Shown: positions 1-9,033, numbered from the stretch's first letter. The stretch: 64,000 nucleotides of DNA from B3-G11 sp036985855 (GCA_036985855.1 BTQL01000006.1:1-64000), one strand, 5' to 3'. Notes: generated by a model from the sequence alone, not told the origin. Program-made: numbers and translations.

Positions 1-2523
1 GGACACCATCTCGATCGCGTCCTCAGCTCTCTTCTGAATCCCCCGAAGACGATCAATGTCGCCGTCTGATTCCGGGAGCGGTACCAGCTGGGCGACCTCG
101 CTTACGACAACCTCGAGCCTGCTCTCCATCATTCTTCGTCTTTCGACGATCGCTGCGAGATCCGCGGACACCTGCTCACGAGCTCGCCTCGCATCATCGC
201 GGCGAGTGGCGACCTCTTCCCTTCGTTTGTTGAGGGCCTCCCATGCAGCCTGACGTGTGGCTTCCTCGCCCTCGAACTCTGTCACTCTGTCGCGCAGCAG
301 GGCGATCCGTTCGTCGCGATCCGTCTCCGCTTCTGACAACGCATCGAGTCGCAGAACGAGCCGGTCCCGTTCGCCGACAGAAGCGGCACGAGCCCGATCG
401 ACCAGACCAAGTGCTTCGGTGAATCCGGCGAGAAGCGCCTCGGCAGCTTCGAGTCGCTCCAAAGCGGATCGTTCGGCATCTGCGGAGACATCGAAGGTTC
501 TCCGAGCTGTCTTCGCCCGACTCTCTGCCCTCATGAGTTCGCGCTCGGCGATCTCGAGCGAAACCTTCGAAGCCTCGAGGGCTGCAGGACCTGCGCCGTC
601 CGGTTGGGCGACAATCATCCCGTTCCTCGTGATGACGTCACCTTCGGGTGTGACAGCGCGTAGTTCTGGCACCTCACTCACCATCTGCCAACCCGTCTTC
701 CAGCCCTGCACGAGGACCACATCACCGATCAACGCGACCGCCAGATCCAGATCCGCGTTCTTTCCAAGCAGGTCGATCAACCGGTCGACACCGAAGCGCG
801 ACACAACTTCCGAGACGTCCACAAGGGCATTCTTCGAGGTCATGACGAAGGACACACCGCCGCTTCCGTTGCGTTTCAAGGCGTCGACCGCACCCTGCAG
901 CGAAGTGTCGTCTTGTGCGACCAATGCGTCGTTCCATACTCCAAGTGCAGCATCGAGCGCTGCGGCGACCTCGGGTGGTGCGTCGAGTTTCGAAACGATC
1001 GAGCCGATGACGCCGTCAGCCCTGGTCGCGATGCTCAGGGCCTCTTCATCGACCAGTCCATCGAGAGCAGTCTCGAGCGCCTCAGCGCGAGCTCGCGCCC
1101 CGGCAGCGGTGAGCCGCTGGTCGGTCAACGCCTCGTCTGCTGCCTGCCACGTCGTCTCAGCCTTGACCCTTACGTCCTTCTTGGCCGAATAGTCGTCGTG
1201 CAATGGCGTGGCGGCGGCGTCGGTCGTTTTGATCGAGTCGCTCAGACGTTCCAACTCGGCGGATTCTTCTGCGATACGCTCCTCAACAACTACGACCCTC
1301 GCTGTTGTTTGTCTGTGTTCGGTCATATCGCGCCGATGGGCCGTCTCGAGTGCCCTGAGATCGCCGCGGAGGTTTACAACGACACTCTCTGCAGGAAGCT
1401 GAATCTGTTCGGTGAGGGAGCGCTCTTCGTCTTCGAGGGCTGCAAGGGCCGTCTCTCTTCTTTCGGCCTCGTCCTCGACCACGACCTCTTCTGCCACAGC
1501 CGACGCGATATCGCCCTTGAGCTCGCTCAGCTCGACCTCGAGGTCCTCACGTCGCTCACCTGCGCCTTCCAGCCTGGCAGTGATGCCTTGGGATCGCTCC
1601 CGAGAAACGATCGCGATTCGCCGAAGCCGCTCTCGCGTCGTTTCGAGCCTGGCGGCTGCTTCCGTGTCCCGCTCCAGAGCCTGGCCAACCGAACCAGCAT
1701 TCGAGCGCAACGATCCAAGGGCTTCTCGAAGCTCCTTCAATTCATCGTCCGCCCGGTCACGCGTCTCACCGGTCCGATCGCGTTCGATCGTCCCTGACTT
1801 CCGCCGTGCGGTGATGTCTCTGAGTTCCTCTCCGCCAAGCCACAACCGCAGAGAGAGTGCTTCGTCCCTGACCGAGTCGTGACGTCCCGCCGCGTTCGCC
1901 TGGCGCTTCAGCGGACGCATTGCCTTTCGCTTTTCCGAGAGGATGTCGTTGAGTCGCTCGACGTCGTGGTCGGTTCGCTCGAGCCTTCGCATTGCCCGAT
2001 CTCTGCGACTCCGGTGCTTGGTCACCCCTGCGGCCTCCTCGATCACGGCTCGGTGATCCTCCGGGCTTGCGTTGAGCACATCACCGACGTGACCCTGGCT
2101 CACAAGGACGTGCTGATGCCGACCGATGCCGCCATCAGAAAGCAACTCCTGGATATCGAGCAGCCGGCATGGTGCACCATTCAGCTCATACTCAGAAGTG
2201 CCATCCCGAAACAACCTGCGTGTGATCGTGATCTCGGCAAGGTTCAAGGGCATGATCTGATCATCGTTCGCAAACGTGAGCGACACCTCGGCGCGAGGCA
2301 GTGGAGGCCGTGTTGCTGTCCCAGCGAACACGACGTCTTCCATCTTGTCCGTACGAAGGGACTTTGTTCCCTGCGTGCCCATGACCCAGGCAAGAGCGTC
2401 GAGGATGTTGGACTTGCCCGATCCGTTCGGCCCGACGACCACGTTCACGCCTGAGGAAAAGTCAAGACGCGTGCGATCGGCGAATGACTTGAATCCTCGA
2501 AGTGTCAGATGCTTCAGCTTCAC
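1..2523 (-). CDS. smc: Chromosome segregation ATPase SMC, N-terminal 841 residues (cut by window edge)
   Basis: SMC forms the ring-shaped condensin that organises and segregates the chromosome. Translation from a GTG at 2523 begins VKLKHLTLRGFKSFAD and has a Walker A GPNGSGKSN near residue 35, which fixes the start. Long coiled coil follows. A hinge-like globular stretch begins near residue 500 (about 1020 down to 600), with ADGVIGSIVSKLDAPPEVAA. The coiled coil then resumes to the left edge without a stop. The C-terminal signature motif and Walker B lie outside the window. It follows rnc with a 65-bp gap and is the last visible gene of the recG-to-smc run. The scpA/scpB partners and ftsY are not seen here. 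Confidence 0.96.
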   Translation of the reverse strand, partial: MKLKHLTLRGFKSFADRTRLDFSSGVNVVVGPNGSGKSNILDALAWVMGTQGTKSLRTDKMEDVVFAGTATRPPLPRAEVSLTFANDDQIMPLNLAEITITRRLFRDGTSEYELNGAPCRLLDIQELLSDGGIGRHQHVLVSQGHVGDVLNASPEDHRAVIEEAAGVTKHRSRRDRAMRRLERTDHDVERLNDILSEKRKAMRPLKRQANAAGRHDSVRDEALSLRLWLGGEELRDITARRKSGTIERDRTGETRDRADDELKELREALGSLRSNAGSVGQALERDTEAAARLETTRERLRRIAIVSRERSQGITARLEGAGERREDLEVELSELKGDIASAVAEEVVVEDEAERRETALAALEDEERSLTEQIQLPAESVVVNLRGDLRALETAHRRDMTEHRQTTARVVVVEERIAEESAELERLSDSIKTTDAAATPLHDDYSAKKDVRVKAETTWQAADEALTDQRLTAAGARARAEALETALDGLVDEEALSIATRADGVIGSIVSKLDAPPEVAAALDAALGVWNDALVAQDDTSLQGAVDALKRNGSGGVSFVMTSKNALVDVSEVVSRFGVDRLIDLLGKNADLDLAVALIGDVVLVQGWKTGWQMVSEVPELRAVTPEGDVITRNGMIVAQPDGAGPAALEASKVSLEIAERELMRAESRAKTARRTFDVSADAERSALERLEAAEALLAGFTEALGLVDRARAASVGERDRLVLRLDALSEAETDRDERIALLRDRVTEFEGEEATRQAAWEALNKRREEVATRRDDARRAREQVSADLAAIVERRRMMESRLEVVVSEVAQLVPLPESDGDIDRLRGIQKRAEDAIEMVS

Positions 2524-2546
2524 GATAGTTGAGGTTACCAGAGAGA

Positions 2547-2562
2547 ATTACACGACTGTAAT
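2547..2562. promoter_or_regulatory. 16-bp perfect inverted repeat upstream of smc
   Basis: ATTACA-CGAC-TGTAAT is a perfect 6-bp inverted repeat around a 4-bp spacer, 24 bp upstream of the smc GTG. It sits in an unusually AT-rich patch (about 2540-2580) between rnc and smc. It could be an operator or part of a separate smc promoter, since TGTAAT resembles a -10 hexamer. This is inference only. Confidence 0.35.
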
Positions 2563-2588
2563 ACATATGGAAAAACTCTCGAATGAGC

Positions 2589-3272
2589 TCAGACGCCCGA
2601 TTCCAGCGCCGAACGCGCTGCGTCGATCGCGGCGGTCTTCTTCGAGCCCCCTGAACCTGTGCTGATCACCTCGTCGTCCACGTATGCAGTGGCGGTGTAC
2701 ACGACGGCGTGGTCCGGCCCGGTGCGTTCGTACTCGAACGAAACGAACTTCCCCCGCTGAGCCAGGCGCTCCTGGAGGCTCGACCTGCTGTCAACGACCT
2801 GACGAGAAGCCACCCTGTCGGCGATCGCATCACCGAAGAGACGGCGCACGACAGCAAAGGCAGCCTCGGCTCCCCCATCGAGATAAACAGCTCCGAGCAA
2901 TGACTCGACTATGTCGGATTGGATCGATGACCTGTCTCGACCTCCGTTGCGCTCTTCGCCTATACCGAGTCTGAGGGCGGCAGGTAACCCCACCAGACGG
3001 GAAACGGAAGCAACCGTCCTCTCGTCGACGATGGCCGCTCTGACCCTGGTCATGCGCCCTTCTGGAGCTCCACCAAGCGCTTGGTAGATCTCTTCGGTAA
3101 CGGCAAGCTCGAGCACGGCGTCTCCAAGGAACTCGAGACGCTCGTACGAATCGACGTCATTCTCAGACGAGTACGAGGAGTGTGTGAGCGCAGTCAGCAG
3201 AAGCCCTGCATCCTGGAATCGATAACCGATGAAGTCCTGCACCGTGACAAGTTGATCGCTGCCATCGGACAT
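2589..3272 (-). CDS. rnc: Ribonuclease III
   Basis: A 227-residue double-strand-specific endoribonuclease that processes rRNA precursors and structured RNAs. The RNase III signature ERLEFLGDAVLEL is near residues 44-56, with the second acidic cluster (DIVESLLGAVYLDGG) near 120, so the active-site acidic residues look intact. A C-terminal dsRNA-binding domain starts near 160 (SRSSLQERLAQRGKF through GSKKTAAIDAARSALE). The length is normal. Its start lies 1 bp from the plsX stop, so the two are probably co-transcribed. The common order with acpP between plsX and rnc is not seen; acpP is absent from this cluster. Confidence 0.97.
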   Translation of the reverse strand: MSDGSDQLVTVQDFIGYRFQDAGLLLTALTHSSYSSENDVDSYERLEFLGDAVLELAVTEEIYQALGGAPEGRMTRVRAAIVDERTVASVSRLVGLPAALRLGIGEERNGGRDRSSIQSDIVESLLGAVYLDGGAEAAFAVVRRLFGDAIADRVASRQVVDSRSSLQERLAQRGKFVSFEYERTGPDHAVVYTATAYVDDEVISTGSGGSKKTAAIDAARSALESGV

Positions 3273-3273
3273 G

Positions 3274-4251
3274 TCAATGCTCCGCAGCAGCGATACCTGC
3301 GCTGACCTTGTTCACCAAGCCGCTCGACGCGCCTTCGGCAGCGAGCTCAATCGCGTTGCGGATCGCGATTCGTGAAGATGACCCGTGGGCGATCACCACA
3401 ACACCCTTTGTTCCGACGAGGTGAGCACCGCCAATGGATTCAGCGCTCAGCTTTTCGCGGATCTCCATGAAAGCAGGCATCAGATCCTGCACCGCATCCA
3501 CGAACTCTGGCTTGGAGAGGGTCTCGAGGATCATCTTCTGGATGACTTTTCCCGTCCCCTCACCGGTCTTGAGGAGGACGTTCCCTGTGAATCCATCGGT
3601 AACGATCACATCGGCAACATCAGTTGCGAGATCACGACCCTCGACGTTCCCAACAAAGTTCACGACAGCGCTCCGGGTCAGGAGCTCGAATGCCTCCTTT
3701 TCGAGAGCACGACCTTTCGAGGCTTCTTCCCCGATATTGAGCAAACCGACCCTCGGGTCCTCGACACCTTGATACACCGATGAGATCGCAGATCCCATCA
3801 CCGCGAACTGGAGCAGGTGTTCCGGTCTGCATTCGATGTTTGCGCCTACATCCATCACGACATGGCCGGTCGGAAAGATCGACGCGATCCCCGGCCTCGT
3901 GACACCTGGAAGCCGCCCGATCATGAACGCGGCCGAAGCAAGTGCGGCGCCCGTTGATCCGGCGGACACCATGCCGTCGGCGTCACCGGTGGCGACCATG
4001 CGGGCTGCAACAGCAACGGAGGAGTCCTTCTTGTCGCGGATTGCTCGTACGGGAACATCATCCATCGTGATGATCTCGGACGCATGACGGATGACGATGT
4101 CATCTCCCCTCCCCTCGAGCAACGGAACGATCTGGGGTTCGTCGCCGACAAGAACGACTCGCACTCCCTTGCGCGCCGCGAGAATCGCACCTTCGACGAT
4201 CTCACGAGGAGCGGAATCGCCCCCCATGGCGTCGACGGCGATGAGTGGCAT
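3274..4251 (-). CDS. plsX: Phosphate acyltransferase PlsX
   Basis: A 325-residue enzyme that converts acyl-ACP to acyl-phosphate, the first step of PlsX/PlsY phospholipid synthesis, as a peripheral membrane protein. The start ATG at 4251 gives MPLIAVDAMGGDSAPREIV, the family N-terminus. An in-frame ATG upstream at 4377 is rejected because it would run through rpmF in another frame. Conserved stretches include SAGSTGAALA, MDVGANIECRPEHL and TDGFTGNVLLKTGEG. The start lies 5 bp beyond the rpmF stop, the usual rpmF-plsX coupling. Confidence 0.97.
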   Translation of the reverse strand: MPLIAVDAMGGDSAPREIVEGAILAARKGVRVVLVGDEPQIVPLLEGRGDDIVIRHASEIITMDDVPVRAIRDKKDSSVAVAARMVATGDADGMVSAGSTGAALASAAFMIGRLPGVTRPGIASIFPTGHVVMDVGANIECRPEHLLQFAVMGSAISSVYQGVEDPRVGLLNIGEEASKGRALEKEAFELLTRSAVVNFVGNVEGRDLATDVADVIVTDGFTGNVLLKTGEGTGKVIQKMILETLSKPEFVDAVQDLMPAFMEIREKLSAESIGGAHLVGTKGVVVIAHGSSSRIAIRNAIELAAEGASSGLVNKVSAGIAAAEH

Positions 4252-4256
4252 GTGCG

Positions 4257-4433
4257 TTACGACGCTGGAGTTACTTCGCGACCCTTGTAGGTGCCGCACT
4301 CCTTGCACACGCGATGCGGCGCGTGCGGTGCGTTGCACTGGGGGCAACGGGAAACGGACGGTCGGGCAACCTTCCACTGTGCCTTGCGGCGCCGTGTACG
4401 GGACCGCGACATCTTCTTTTTGGGGACAGCCAT
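4257..4433 (-). CDS. rpmF: Ribosomal protein bL32
   Basis: A 58-residue large-subunit ribosomal protein, read from ATG 4433 to a TAA at 4257-4259. It begins MAVPKKKMSRSRTRRRKAQW, a classic bL32 start, and carries two CxxC pairs (CPQC and CKEC) that make the zinc-binding ribbon. It lies between yceD (16-bp gap) and plsX (5-bp gap), the usual bacterial order. Having all four cysteines marks it as the zinc-containing form. Confidence 0.96.
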   Translation of the reverse strand: MAVPKKKMSRSRTRRRKAQWKVARPSVSRCPQCNAPHAPHRVCKECGTYKGREVTPAS

Positions 4434-4449
4434 ATAGATCCTATTCCGT

Positions 4450-4953
4450 TCAGCCCTCGGGTTCGAGCAGGTCCTTCAAGACCGCAAAGGGCGAGCGAGC
4501 CTCGTCGTCACCCGAGAGCTCCGTATTCAAGTCCGATTGTGCACTACTCACAATTCCGGAACAACCATCACCGCAATCTTCGATGATCGGAAGAGACAAC
4601 AGCACTTCGTCGCGAAGCATCTGGGAAACGTCGATATCGTGACCCTCGAGAGGATAGGTCTCGTCATCATCGTTACCGCTTTCGAACAACGCGCCGACCG
4701 ACGTGTCACGATCCGTCAGCGTCTCGGTGAGGCATCGGTAACACGTGTCGACCGTCGTGAAGCGGGCTCTTCCGGTCACGGCAATGCCCCCAGACACCGG
4801 ATGCAATACGAGGTCGGCCGTGAGCGGTGGTTCCTCGGCGACCCGGATCATCTCGATCTTCCAACGGACCGACTCTGTGACAGTCACCTTGCGCGAGGAC
4901 GCATCGTTGCCAAGAAGATCTGAGACATTGAGAAGGAAGGGACTTCGCGCCAT
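4450..4953 (-). CDS. YceD/DUF177 family protein
   Basis: A 167-residue member of the YceD family, which sits upstream of rpmF in most bacteria and is linked to large-subunit rRNA or ribosome production; the exact role is not settled. Visible features are the DTCYRCL cysteine pair near residue 70, an acidic middle (SGNDDDE, PLEGHDIDV), a second cysteine pair (CGDGC) near 125 and the C-terminal SPFAVLKDLL typical of the family. Position and length both fit. Confidence 0.9.
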   Translation of the reverse strand: MARSPFLLNVSDLLGNDASSRKVTVTESVRWKIEMIRVAEEPPLTADLVLHPVSGGIAVTGRARFTTVDTCYRCLTETLTDRDTSVGALFESGNDDDETYPLEGHDIDVSQMLRDEVLLSLPIIEDCGDGCSGIVSSAQSDLNTELSGDDEARSPFAVLKDLLEPEG

Positions 4954-4973
4954 GAGCGAAAGGTATCAGCCGA

Positions 4974-5015
4974 CAGTGCACAGTTCACCGATTCCAGACT
5001 GTGAACCGTGGACTG
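4974..5015 (-). terminator. Stem-loop just after the coiled-coil gene stop
   Basis: CAGTGCACAGTTCAC (4974-4988) pairs with GTGAACCGTGGACTG (5001-5015) over 13 of 15 positions, with a 12-base loop. It begins directly after the stop of the upstream gene on the minus strand. There is no T-tract, so it may be a processing or attenuation hairpin rather than a full terminator. Confidence 0.4.
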
Positions 5016-5016
5016 T

Positions 5017-5538
5017 CTACTGGCTTATCGGTGGTTCAGGGGCAGCCGGAAGGGCCTGGTGGAGTTCTGCCCGAGCCTCGGTCACATAACGGTACAGCTC
5101 ACCGAGCACGGTTTCGGCTTCTGAGAGGTGCCGCTCGGCGTAGTCCTCTGCTTCGAGCCTGATCCTGCGCGCCTCGGTTTCTGCGTTCCGGATGAGCGAA
5201 TTCGCCTCTTCCACGGCTTCCTGAACGATGTAGTTTTCAGATACGAGCTGCTCGGACTCAGTCTTCGCCTGCACTATCAGCTCCTGTGCACGCTCATTCG
5301 TACGCGCGATGTATGACTCACGTTCACGCACCATCCAACGAGCAGAGCGGAGCTCCTCGGGGAGCTCCTCGGCTGCTTCGTGAAGCCTGTCGAGCATGTC
5401 CGCCTGACTGATCATGACGTTGTTCGACAGCGGCACCGCTCTGGCGTTCTCGATCTCGGTGATGAGTTCCTCGAGCAGGTCGGCTAGGCGCCCCGGCACC
5501 GGGGGTGTTGGGGCGAGATGTTCAGGTTGATCGATCAT
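5017..5538 (-). CDS. Coiled-coil protein, DivIVA/ATP-synthase-B-like
   Basis: 173 residues with no signal peptide or membrane segment. After a short proline-containing N-terminus, most of the chain from about residue 50 to 155 is charged, heptad-like coiled coil rich in Glu, Ala and Arg (for example RNAETEARRIRLEAEDYAER). Proteins of this look, loosely matched to DivIVA, lie next to coaD in many actinobacteria. A role in cell-pole or envelope organisation would be inference. The start overlaps the coaD stop by 4 bp (ATGA). Confidence 0.75.
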   Translation of the reverse strand: MIDQPEHLAPTPPVPGRLADLLEELITEIENARAVPLSNNVMISQADMLDRLHEAAEELPEELRSARWMVRERESYIARTNERAQELIVQAKTESEQLVSENYIVQEAVEEANSLIRNAETEARRIRLEAEDYAERHLSEAETVLGELYRYVTEARAELHQALPAAPEPPISQ

Positions 5539-6011
5539 TGCAGACGCTCCTTCAACGCTTTGGCGACCGGTTCTGGAACGAGCCCATCCACCGAACCGCC
5601 AAGACGCGCCACTTCTTTGACCAGGGAGGAGGATAGGTATCCATACTCAGGTTTCGTAGCAACGAACAGCGAGACAACGTCACCGGAGAGATATCGGTTC
5701 ATCTGGGACATCTGGATCTCGAACTCGAAATCGGTAACGGCACGCAGACCCTTCACCACGGTGGAGGCGCCCACTTCCTTGGCGAAGTCGACAAGCAGTC
5801 CCTCAAAAGACGCGGCGCGGACATTTGGCCATTGTGCGGTGCATGCAGAGAGGAGTTCGACGCGTTCCTCGGCCGTGAAGAGCGGTGACTTCGACGGGTT
5901 GTGCACGACAGCGACAACGACCTCATCGAACAACGCAGCACAACGTTCGACCACATCGAGGTGACCCTTGGTTGGCGGGTCGAAACTCCCCGGAACGATT
6001 GCCGTTATCAC
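5535..6011 (-). CDS. coaD: Phosphopantetheine adenylyltransferase
   Basis: A 158-residue cytoplasmic enzyme for the penultimate step of coenzyme A synthesis, joining 4'-phosphopantetheine to AMP from ATP. The nucleotidyltransferase motif PGSFDPPTKGHLDVV (residues 7-21) contains the TxGH signature. VVKGLRAVTDFEFEIQMSQMN and EYGYLSSSLVKEVA are further family blocks. The length is typical. It overlaps rsmD by 4 bp, reproducing the common rsmD-coaD pair. Confidence 0.97.
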   Translation of the reverse strand: MITAIVPGSFDPPTKGHLDVVERCAALFDEVVVAVVHNPSKSPLFTAEERVELLSACTAQWPNVRAASFEGLLVDFAKEVGASTVVKGLRAVTDFEFEIQMSQMNRYLSGDVVSLFVATKPEYGYLSSSLVKEVARLGGSVDGLVPEPVAKALKERLQ

Positions 6012-6544
6012 TCTGTAACCCTCTCCATCACGGTTACGACAGCATCACCGTACCGTCGCTCGTCGATTGTACGGAGGAATTGAGGCGGAGTGGTCTCGCT
6101 GCGAGCCTGACGATGCACCACGACGATACCCCGGGAATCGAGCACGGGCTCGATCAACTCGAGAACATCCCGCACCTGTTGGTCGTCATCGGCGTACGGC
6201 GGATCGACGAAAACCACGTTGTAGACGCCGCTTCGTTCACCCAAGAACGACGCGACGTCGGCCAAGTGCACCAGGCCACCGAGTCCGACACGATCGACGT
6301 TCCGTCGCAGTATCGTCTCAGCGTCCCTGTCGTGCTCCACGAACACGGCATGAGTCGCTCCCCTGCTCAATGACTCGAGTCCAAGCGAACCGGAACCGGC
6401 ATAGAGGTCGAGCACGGTCGTGCCGTCGAATCTGGCCGACAGGATCGAAAAGATGGATTCGCGGGCGCGACCCGTCATCGGGCGTGTTCCGGTCTTTGGC
6501 GTGTCGAGCTTGCGACCTTTTGCAGCGCCGGCAATGATCCTCAT
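6008..6544 (-). CDS. rsmD: 16S rRNA (guanine966-N2)-methyltransferase
   Basis: A 178-residue SAM-dependent methyltransferase acting on G966 of 16S rRNA during small-subunit assembly. The start at 6544 gives MRIIAGAAKGRKLDTP, the family N-terminus; an upstream in-frame ATG adds 18 unrelated residues. The SAM motif DLYAGSGSLGLESLSRGA (near residue 44) and the catalytic DPPY motif (near 113) are intact. The recG stop lies 1 bp before its start, so translation is probably coupled. Confidence 0.96.
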   Translation of the reverse strand: MRIIAGAAKGRKLDTPKTGTRPMTGRARESIFSILSARFDGTTVLDLYAGSGSLGLESLSRGATHAVFVEHDRDAETILRRNVDRVGLGGLVHLADVASFLGERSGVYNVVFVDPPYADDDQQVRDVLELIEPVLDSRGIVVVHRQARSETTPPQFLRTIDERRYGDAVVTVMERVTE

Positions 6545-6545
6545 G

Positions 6546-8735
6546 TCAACTCCTCGTGAGCCACTGTGCGGACTCGCCGAACAACGCTGCAACTTCATGC
6601 ATCACGTCGGTCACGAGCTCGCCATCTGGATCCTCGGCCACCGACTCCGTAGCGACGGAGCTCGCAGCGTCGAGGAGCGCGTGATCTCTGAGAATATCGC
6701 CGAGACGCAGATCGGCCGCGCCGGATTGGGCACCGCCGAACACGGTGCCTTGTCCCCTGATCTCGAGGTCGATCTCCGATAGTTCGAAACCGTCCGTCGA
6801 TCGGATCATCGCCTCGATTCTCCGCTCTCCGTCCGGGGTCGTTGGATCAGCCGCCAAAAGACATGCACCACCACGCTCTCCTCGCCCCACGCGTCCCCGC
6901 AACTGGTGGAGCTGGCTCAAGCCGAACCGGTCCGCCGTGCGGATCACCATGAGCGTCGCATTCGGCACGTCGATGCCGACCTCGATCACGGTGGTTGCCA
7001 CCAGAACGTCGACTTCTCCCGCACGGAACCGGTGCATGATCTCAGCCTTGTCATATGCAGACATCTGACCGTGCAAGAGCGCCGACCGAAGGCCCGGCAA
7101 TCCAGATTGCACCCTCACGATCTCAGATTCCGCCGATCGTGCCTCGATCTTGTCCGAGTCCTCCACCAGGGGGCACACAACGAACACCTGGCCCCCGGCG
7201 GTGACGGCCTCCTGAATCCGACGGTCGATTTCATCGTCTGCTGCTTCCGGCACCGCGGCGGTTGAAACGGGTGTTCGGCCCTCGGGCATCTCGTCGATGA
7301 CGGACACCTTCAGATCTCCGTACAGGGTCATCGCCAGCGTTCTCGGGATCGGTGTTGCGGTCAGGAGAAGGAGGTCGGGAACGCCTTCACCCTGGTTCTT
7401 GTCACGCATCACCACTCGCTGCTCTACACCGAATCGATGCTGTTCATCAACGACGACCATGCCGAGACTGTGGAAAGCAACATCGCCCTGGATCAGGGCC
7501 TGGGTTCCGAAGGCGAGGTCGATGGTCCCTTCGGCAAGCCACTCGAGACCCTGTTTGCGCGACACGTCCCCCACCACGAAGTTCGTGGTGACCCGGCTTC
7601 CCGTGAACAGACCGATCCGGACGGGACGCGTAGCGAGGGTCTCCTCGGCGAACAGTGACCCCGTCCCCGCCGCCCCGACGTCCTCACGGGTCGGCGCCAT
7701 CCCTGCGTCCTCGAAGGCGAGTTCGGTGCCGAGGTAATGCTGGGTGGCGAGCACTTCGGTTGGTGCCATGACCGCGCCCTGATGTCCGCTCTCGACCGAT
7801 GTCAGCAGGGCGGCAACGACGACGACGGTCTTGCCCGACCCAACCTCTCCCTGCAGGAGTCGATGCATCGGTGTCCTTGCTTTCATATCAGCAAGCAGCT
7901 CGCTGAGCACTCGATCCTGGGCATCGGTCAACCGGTAGGGAAGCGATTCGACGAACCGGTGGAACAGCTCACCTTTCACCGAGTTCCGAACGCCGATCTG
8001 GGACTCGTACTCATCATGTGCACGAACCTTGAGCGCCATCTGTATGCGAAGGAACTCATCGAAGATCAACCGGCGTCTCGCAGGCTCAGTGTTCGCAAAG
8101 GAGTCGGGCGAATGTACCTGTGTGAACGCGAACGTGCGGTCCACCAGATCGAAACGGTCGAGAATCTCTTCAGGAACGATGTCGGCGACCGGGACGGATC
8201 GTCTCAATGCGTTCGCCACGGCATCACGGACCATGTACGGCCTGAGGCCCCCGAGTCCTGGGTATACGGGCAGGACAATGCCCGTCGTGAATGCCTTGTT
8301 GCCGCTCAGCCTGTCCACGTCAGGGCTCTTCATCTGGAGGGATCCTCGGTATGTCTCGACCTTGCCGGAGAGCGCGACTTCCTCCCCTTCGGTGAGTTTG
8401 ATGTATGGGTTGAACCACACACAGCGCACACTGGAAGTACCGTCGGACACCTTCGCTTCGACCATTGTGCGACCACGCGAGATGCGGCGCTTCGAGAACG
8501 AGGTAACGGTGCCCCCGACCGTGACCACCTCACCGATCGGCGCGGCTCCCAGGTTGAAGAGCTGGCTGCGATCCAGATAGCGACGCGGAACGGTGAGCAG
8601 AAGATCGGCAACGGATCGGATGCCATGACTCTCGAGCTTCTCCATCGACTTTGTCCCGATGCCCTTCACCTGGTCCGTCGCAATGCCGGCAAGGTACGCG
8701 AGCGTTCTCACTTCGTGGAGCATGGGTGTGGTCAT
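6546..8735 (-). CDS. recG: ATP-dependent DNA helicase RecG
   Basis: A 729-residue helicase that reverses stalled replication forks and branch-migrates recombination intermediates. The wedge/OB domain is near residues 50-170 (LTVPRRYLDRSQLF, VTVGGTVTSFSKRR). Then come Walker A GEVGSGKTVV, motif II DEQHRFG, motif III TATPIPRT, and motifs V-VI in VATTVIEVGIDVPNA and HQLRGRVGRG. ATG 8735 (MTTPMLHEVRTLAYLAGI) is chosen; the 94 extra residues from ATG 9017 would run back across rpmB. It opens the minus-strand run ending in smc. Confidence 0.97.
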   Translation of the reverse strand: MTTPMLHEVRTLAYLAGIATDQVKGIGTKSMEKLESHGIRSVADLLLTVPRRYLDRSQLFNLGAAPIGEVVTVGGTVTSFSKRRISRGRTMVEAKVSDGTSSVRCVWFNPYIKLTEGEEVALSGKVETYRGSLQMKSPDVDRLSGNKAFTTGIVLPVYPGLGGLRPYMVRDAVANALRRSVPVADIVPEEILDRFDLVDRTFAFTQVHSPDSFANTEPARRRLIFDEFLRIQMALKVRAHDEYESQIGVRNSVKGELFHRFVESLPYRLTDAQDRVLSELLADMKARTPMHRLLQGEVGSGKTVVVVAALLTSVESGHQGAVMAPTEVLATQHYLGTELAFEDAGMAPTREDVGAAGTGSLFAEETLATRPVRIGLFTGSRVTTNFVVGDVSRKQGLEWLAEGTIDLAFGTQALIQGDVAFHSLGMVVVDEQHRFGVEQRVVMRDKNQGEGVPDLLLLTATPIPRTLAMTLYGDLKVSVIDEMPEGRTPVSTAAVPEAADDEIDRRIQEAVTAGGQVFVVCPLVEDSDKIEARSAESEIVRVQSGLPGLRSALLHGQMSAYDKAEIMHRFRAGEVDVLVATTVIEVGIDVPNATLMVIRTADRFGLSQLHQLRGRVGRGERGGACLLAADPTTPDGERRIEAMIRSTDGFELSEIDLEIRGQGTVFGGAQSGAADLRLGDILRDHALLDAASSVATESVAEDPDGELVTDVMHEVAALFGESAQWLTRS

Positions 8736-8828
8736 GCACCGATGTTGGTAGACCTTGGGACGTATTGCCACAACACAGGGCGCAGAGCCCGATACACATG
8801 GTGCACTGCTATCGTTCCCGCGCACCTC

Positions 8829-8834
8829 AGGAGG
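8829..8834 (+). promoter_or_regulatory. Perfect ribosome-binding site of rpmB
   Basis: AGGAGG ends 10 bases before the rpmB ATG at 8845. It decides the start in favour of MAYRCEVCG over an in-frame ATG at 8755. Confidence 0.85.
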
Positions 8835-8844
8835 TTTCCCCCAC

Positions 8845-9033
8845 ATGGCATACAGATGTGAAGTTTGCGGCAAGGGGCCGTGGACGGGCAAACAGGTCAG
8901 CTTCTCGCACAAGCGCTCATCCAAGACCTGGCGCCCGAACATCCAGAAAATCCGCGTCAAACACGGGACCAACTCCCGGCGGGCACGGGTTTGCACATCG
9001 TGCATCAAAGCTGGCAAGATCGAGAAGGCCTGA
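8845..9033 (+). CDS. rpmB: Ribosomal protein bL28
   Basis: A 62-residue large-subunit protein, MAYRCEVCGKGPWTGKQVSFSH, with the typical SKRTW-like block (HKRSSKTWRPNIQKIR). Two CxxC pairs (CEVC and CTSC) mark the zinc-binding form. It is preceded by a perfect AGGAGG and lies divergently from recG over about 109 bp. Its stop overlaps the start of the next small gene by one base. Confidence 0.97.
   Translation: MAYRCEVCGKGPWTGKQVSFSHKRSSKTWRPNIQKIRVKHGTNSRRARVCTSCIKAGKIEKA

Noticed and set aside
257..1192. Long open frame on the plus strand across the smc region
   Set aside because: It is the antisense shadow of smc; the minus strand has clear Walker A, hinge and coiled-coil sequence, while this frame is low-complexity Ser/Arg/Ala.
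4252..4377. Longer N-terminus for PlsX
   Set aside because: The extra residues lie out of frame over the rpmF coding sequence, while MPLIAVDAMGGD is the normal start.
4974..5015. A tRNA gene in the yceD-coiled-coil spacer
   Set aside because: Only one stem-loop is present; there is no T-loop, anticodon arm or acceptor stem.
8736..9017. Longer N-terminus for RecG
   Set aside because: The added 94 residues have no RecG similarity and would run antisense through most of rpmB, which has a perfect ribosome-binding site.
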